The notes beneath the pieces were generated by a model. That model saw only the letters and a program-made list of their open reading frames with translations. It had not been told where the DNA came from and made no database searches. DNA of 7,673 bases from positions 48,167 to 55,839 of the forward strand of contig JABMDG010000039.1 of the NCBI GenBank assembly GCA_015904045.1. Direction: 5' to 3'. Source of the DNA: Nitrospira sp. (lineage in GTDB: Bacteria; Nitrospirota; Nitrospiria; Nitrospirales; Nitrospiraceae). The position numbers and the translations under genes are program-made. Positions 6,383 to 7,673 of this stretch are shown piece by piece. The number at the start of each line of letters is the position of its first letter. Position 1 is the first letter of the stretch.

Positions 6383-6470
6383 GTCCAGGTGTACATCGTT
6401 TTCCACCCAACCCAGGCGTCCATCTACAGTAAGCGGCAGAATGGTTGCCGATATCGTTTGGCAAAGGGTG

Positions 6471-6869
6471 TCAGCGGGACCGCAGGCCCGGGATCGCATA
6501 TAAGGATTGGTACCAGGCGAGCACCGCGGCGGTGCCGGAGATCATGAAATTGATCGCCAGCTGTGGGAAAGCGGTCAGCGGCCCCGATGGATTCTCGACG
6601 TCGAAGATGTAGAGCGGGGTCATCACCGAGATCATCAGCGCCGTGATGTTGAGCGTGCTTTCGGCCAGCGTCACCGGTACCGACCAGGCTGGAAACAGTC
6701 GAATCATCAGGCCGAACAGCAGGCAGGCCAGGTAGTAGGTCATCCGGAGTGTGGGATAAGCCGCGAATCCGACCGCGCGCACATTGACACCGGCCAGCCA
6801 GTCGATCAACAGAAAGATGACCGACGCAAAGTAGTAATGCTGCGGCCACTCGAGCGGGCGGAATCTCAT
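6471..6869 (-). CDS. Four-helix integral membrane protein of unknown function
   Basis: Predicted 132-residue inner-membrane protein with about four hydrophobic helices (about 13-34, 41-58, 64-87, 104-126). Loops are short, with few charged residues. Notable stretches are 'HYYFASVIFLLIDWLAGVNV', 'MTYYLACLLFGLMIRLFPAW' and 'LIS-VMTPLYIFDVENPSGP' in the second half. I do not recognise the family. This frame is preferred over an overlapping minus-strand frame (6424-6894) because only this one gives coherent transmembrane segments. ATG 6869 has AGGA close upstream (about 3 nt), which is tight spacing, so the true start could differ slightly. It is convergent with ttcA and appears monocistronic. 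Confidence 0.7.
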   Translation of the reverse strand: MRFRPLEWPQHYYFASVIFLLIDWLAGVNVRAVGFAAYPTLRMTYYLACLLFGLMIRLFPAWSVPVTLAESTLNITALMISVMTPLYIFDVENPSGPLTAFPQLAINFMISGTAAVLAWYQSLYAIPGLRSR

Positions 6870-7226
6870 ATCCTGATCGAATCAGAAAACCCACCGCGCG
6901 TCTATGTCTTCTCCATTTTCAGCCTCTGCTTGTGATCATCCTCAAGAGGTCGAAGGCGAAGCGCTTCCATCTTGGGTGGGCTTCCAGACAGTTATAAAGG
7001 TTGTCCGGCGATATGGTGAAGGGGGCAACCCTATTCTTTCGCGGTCCAACCGAAGACGATCACTCCCCGTAATTTAATCCTGCCGGTTCGCATGACGCTG
7101 AAGTGAGGAATTGTCCCATGCATTCTACTTCCCTGGCGCATACTTTCGATGTCACTAGCATCAGCCCTCTTTGATCAGGGCGCCATTGGCATGGATGCCA
7201 TAAGGCCTTTAGCTAGTGCGCTAGGC
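6870..7226. other. Gene-free stretch with a cluster of small inverted repeats
   Basis: No convincing gene is visible on either strand. The left part must hold the promoter of the membrane protein gene, but I cannot pick one. The region 6999-7088 has short complementary pairs (GGTTG 6999-7003 with CAACC 7026-7030; AACCG 7048-7052 with CGGTT 7084-7088), which I could not match to a known riboswitch. The right part has three small inverted repeats in a row: GCCCT/AGGGC (7164-7181), TGGCAT-gg-ATGCCA (7187-7200), and an imperfect one around CTAG-tgcg-CTAG (7205-7226). An 18-codon ORF (7118-7174) with GAGGA upstream is possible but unsupported. Confidence 0.45.
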
Positions 7227-7263
7227 AAATAAAAACGGCGGCCCCCAGTGCGGGAACCGCCGT
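7227..7263 (-). terminator. Rho-independent terminator of the PEP-CTERM gene
   Basis: On the minus strand the 7-bp stem ACGGCGG (7263-7257) pairs with CCGCCGT (7241-7235). The loop can itself pair CCC with GGG. The stem is followed by TTTTTATTT (7235-7227). It lies 25 bp after the stop codon of the PEP-CTERM gene, as expected for its terminator. Confidence 0.85.
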
Positions 7264-7288
7264 CTGTGATGACACGATGCTCTCTAGC

Positions 7289-7673
7289 TTACGCTGCTTG
7301 TTTTCTCTTCCACGCTGCCAGACCCACGAGCCCTGCGCCAAGTAGGAGTAGTGTGGAGGGCTCAGGGACAGATCGCGCGTTATAAGTCAATCCCTTTACA
7401 GAGAAGTCCGACCAGCTATCTAGACCAGATTTGAAGATGATTGAAGAAATGCCAGACTGAAAGATATTGAGCGTCAGAGCACCGTTGTACGCTCCCACGG
7501 AAGTGAAAGAGGTAAACGACGCCCCCCCATTCAGACTGTATAAGCCAACTTCGGGTTGGCCTGAGGGTCCTTCATTTCTAAAGAGGTCAGTAATGTACAC
7601 GGAATTGAGCGTCACAGGGCTTGAGAAGGCAATTCTTAGCTGATCGGTCCCACCTTGGGTAATTTCGTCGTCA
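7289..7673 (-). CDS. PEP-CTERM sorting-domain protein, 3' part (runs off window)
   Basis: This is the C-terminal 127 residues of an exported protein whose start lies beyond the right edge. The frame is open from 7672 to the stop at 7289. A GTG at 7615 is internal, because upstream codons continue the same beta-type sequence ('QLRIAFSSPVTLNSVYITDL'). The end is a textbook PEP-CTERM signal: 'SVPEPSTLLL', a hydrophobic helix 'LLGAGLVGLAAW' and a basic tail 'KRKQAA'. In this family an exosortase (EpsH/XrtA type) recognises the Pro-Glu-Pro motif, cleaves the tail and releases the protein to the cell surface or exopolysaccharide matrix. The visible ectodomain is Ser/Gly/Thr-rich and strand-forming, with no catalytic motif. 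No exosortase is in the window. A clear terminator follows. Confidence 0.9.
   Translation of the reverse strand, partial: DDEITQGGTDQLRIAFSSPVTLNSVYITDLFRNEGPSGQPEVGLYSLNGGASFTSFTSVGAYNGALTLNIFQSGISSIIFKSGLDSWSDFSVKGLTYNARSVPEPSTLLLLGAGLVGLAAWKRKQAA

Noticed and set aside
6424..6894. 156-codon minus-strand frame overlapping the membrane protein
   Set aside because: Its translation has no coherent hydrophobic segments or motifs. The overlapping 6471-6869 frame does.
6999..7110. Possible riboswitch around 'gggggcaaccct', considered as cyclic-di-GMP-type
   Set aside because: The conserved cyclic-di-GMP-I core (GGACGCAAAGCC-like) is absent, the stems are only about 5 bp, and no plus-strand gene follows.
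7118..7174. 18-codon ORF 'MHSTSLAHTFDVTSISPL' with GAGGA eight bases upstream
   Set aside because: It is too short, has no hydrophobic or leader-like feature, no promoter and no neighbouring gene to support it.
7187..7200. TGGCAT-gg-ATGCCA considered as a sigma54 (-24/-12) promoter
   Set aside because: The GG-to-GC spacing is wrong for sigma54, and no gene lies downstream in a suitable position. It is just a small palindrome.

Overview
The window looks like chromosome from a Nitrospira-type bacterium (phylum Nitrospirota). The evidence is moderately high GC, a PEP-CTERM (exosortase-sorted) surface protein, a short GpmA-type phosphoglycerate mutase, and an intergenic inverted-repeat family with 'gcaggatgctgaaaa' ends that I associate from memory with Nitrospira genomes. 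That assignment is an inference and no search was run. There is no phage, CRISPR, tRNA or rRNA.

Layout. Positions 33-773 (+) encode a zinc-ribbon, DUF2628-like membrane protein. A promoter at its 3' end leads into gpmA (841-1446, +). A nested inverted-repeat element (1441-1762) starts on the last two codons of gpmA. A 160-residue protein of unknown function follows on the minus strand (1774-2256). It is divergent from a small outer-membrane beta-barrel protein (2380-2931, +).

The barrel gene converges on a two-gene minus-strand operon. Its first gene is an HExxH zinc metallopeptidase (3976-5136) and its second a D-Ala-D-Ala-ligase-like ATP-grasp enzyme (2957-3979), with a 4-bp stop/start overlap. 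The last quarter of the peptidase gene carries a perfect, in-frame 99-bp tandem duplication.

Between that operon and ttcA (5531-6382, +; tRNA 2-thiocytidine synthesis) is a 394-bp gap. It holds a putative promoter, a 30-codon ORF with a near-perfect Shine-Dalgarno, a hairpin-plus-T terminator inside that ORF, and a second promoter just before ttcA. A four-helix membrane protein (6471-6869, -) converges on ttcA. A gene-free stretch with several small inverted repeats and a clear terminator follows. The 3' part of a PEP-CTERM protein gene (-) runs off the right edge.

How the genes work together. Most are independent housekeeping or envelope genes: glycolysis/gluconeogenesis, tRNA thiolation, an outer-membrane barrel and a surface protein. 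The real functional unit is the peptidase/ATP-grasp pair, whose enzyme classes suggest coupled making and breaking of a peptide-type bond on an unknown substrate. It is the best candidate here for an undescribed system.
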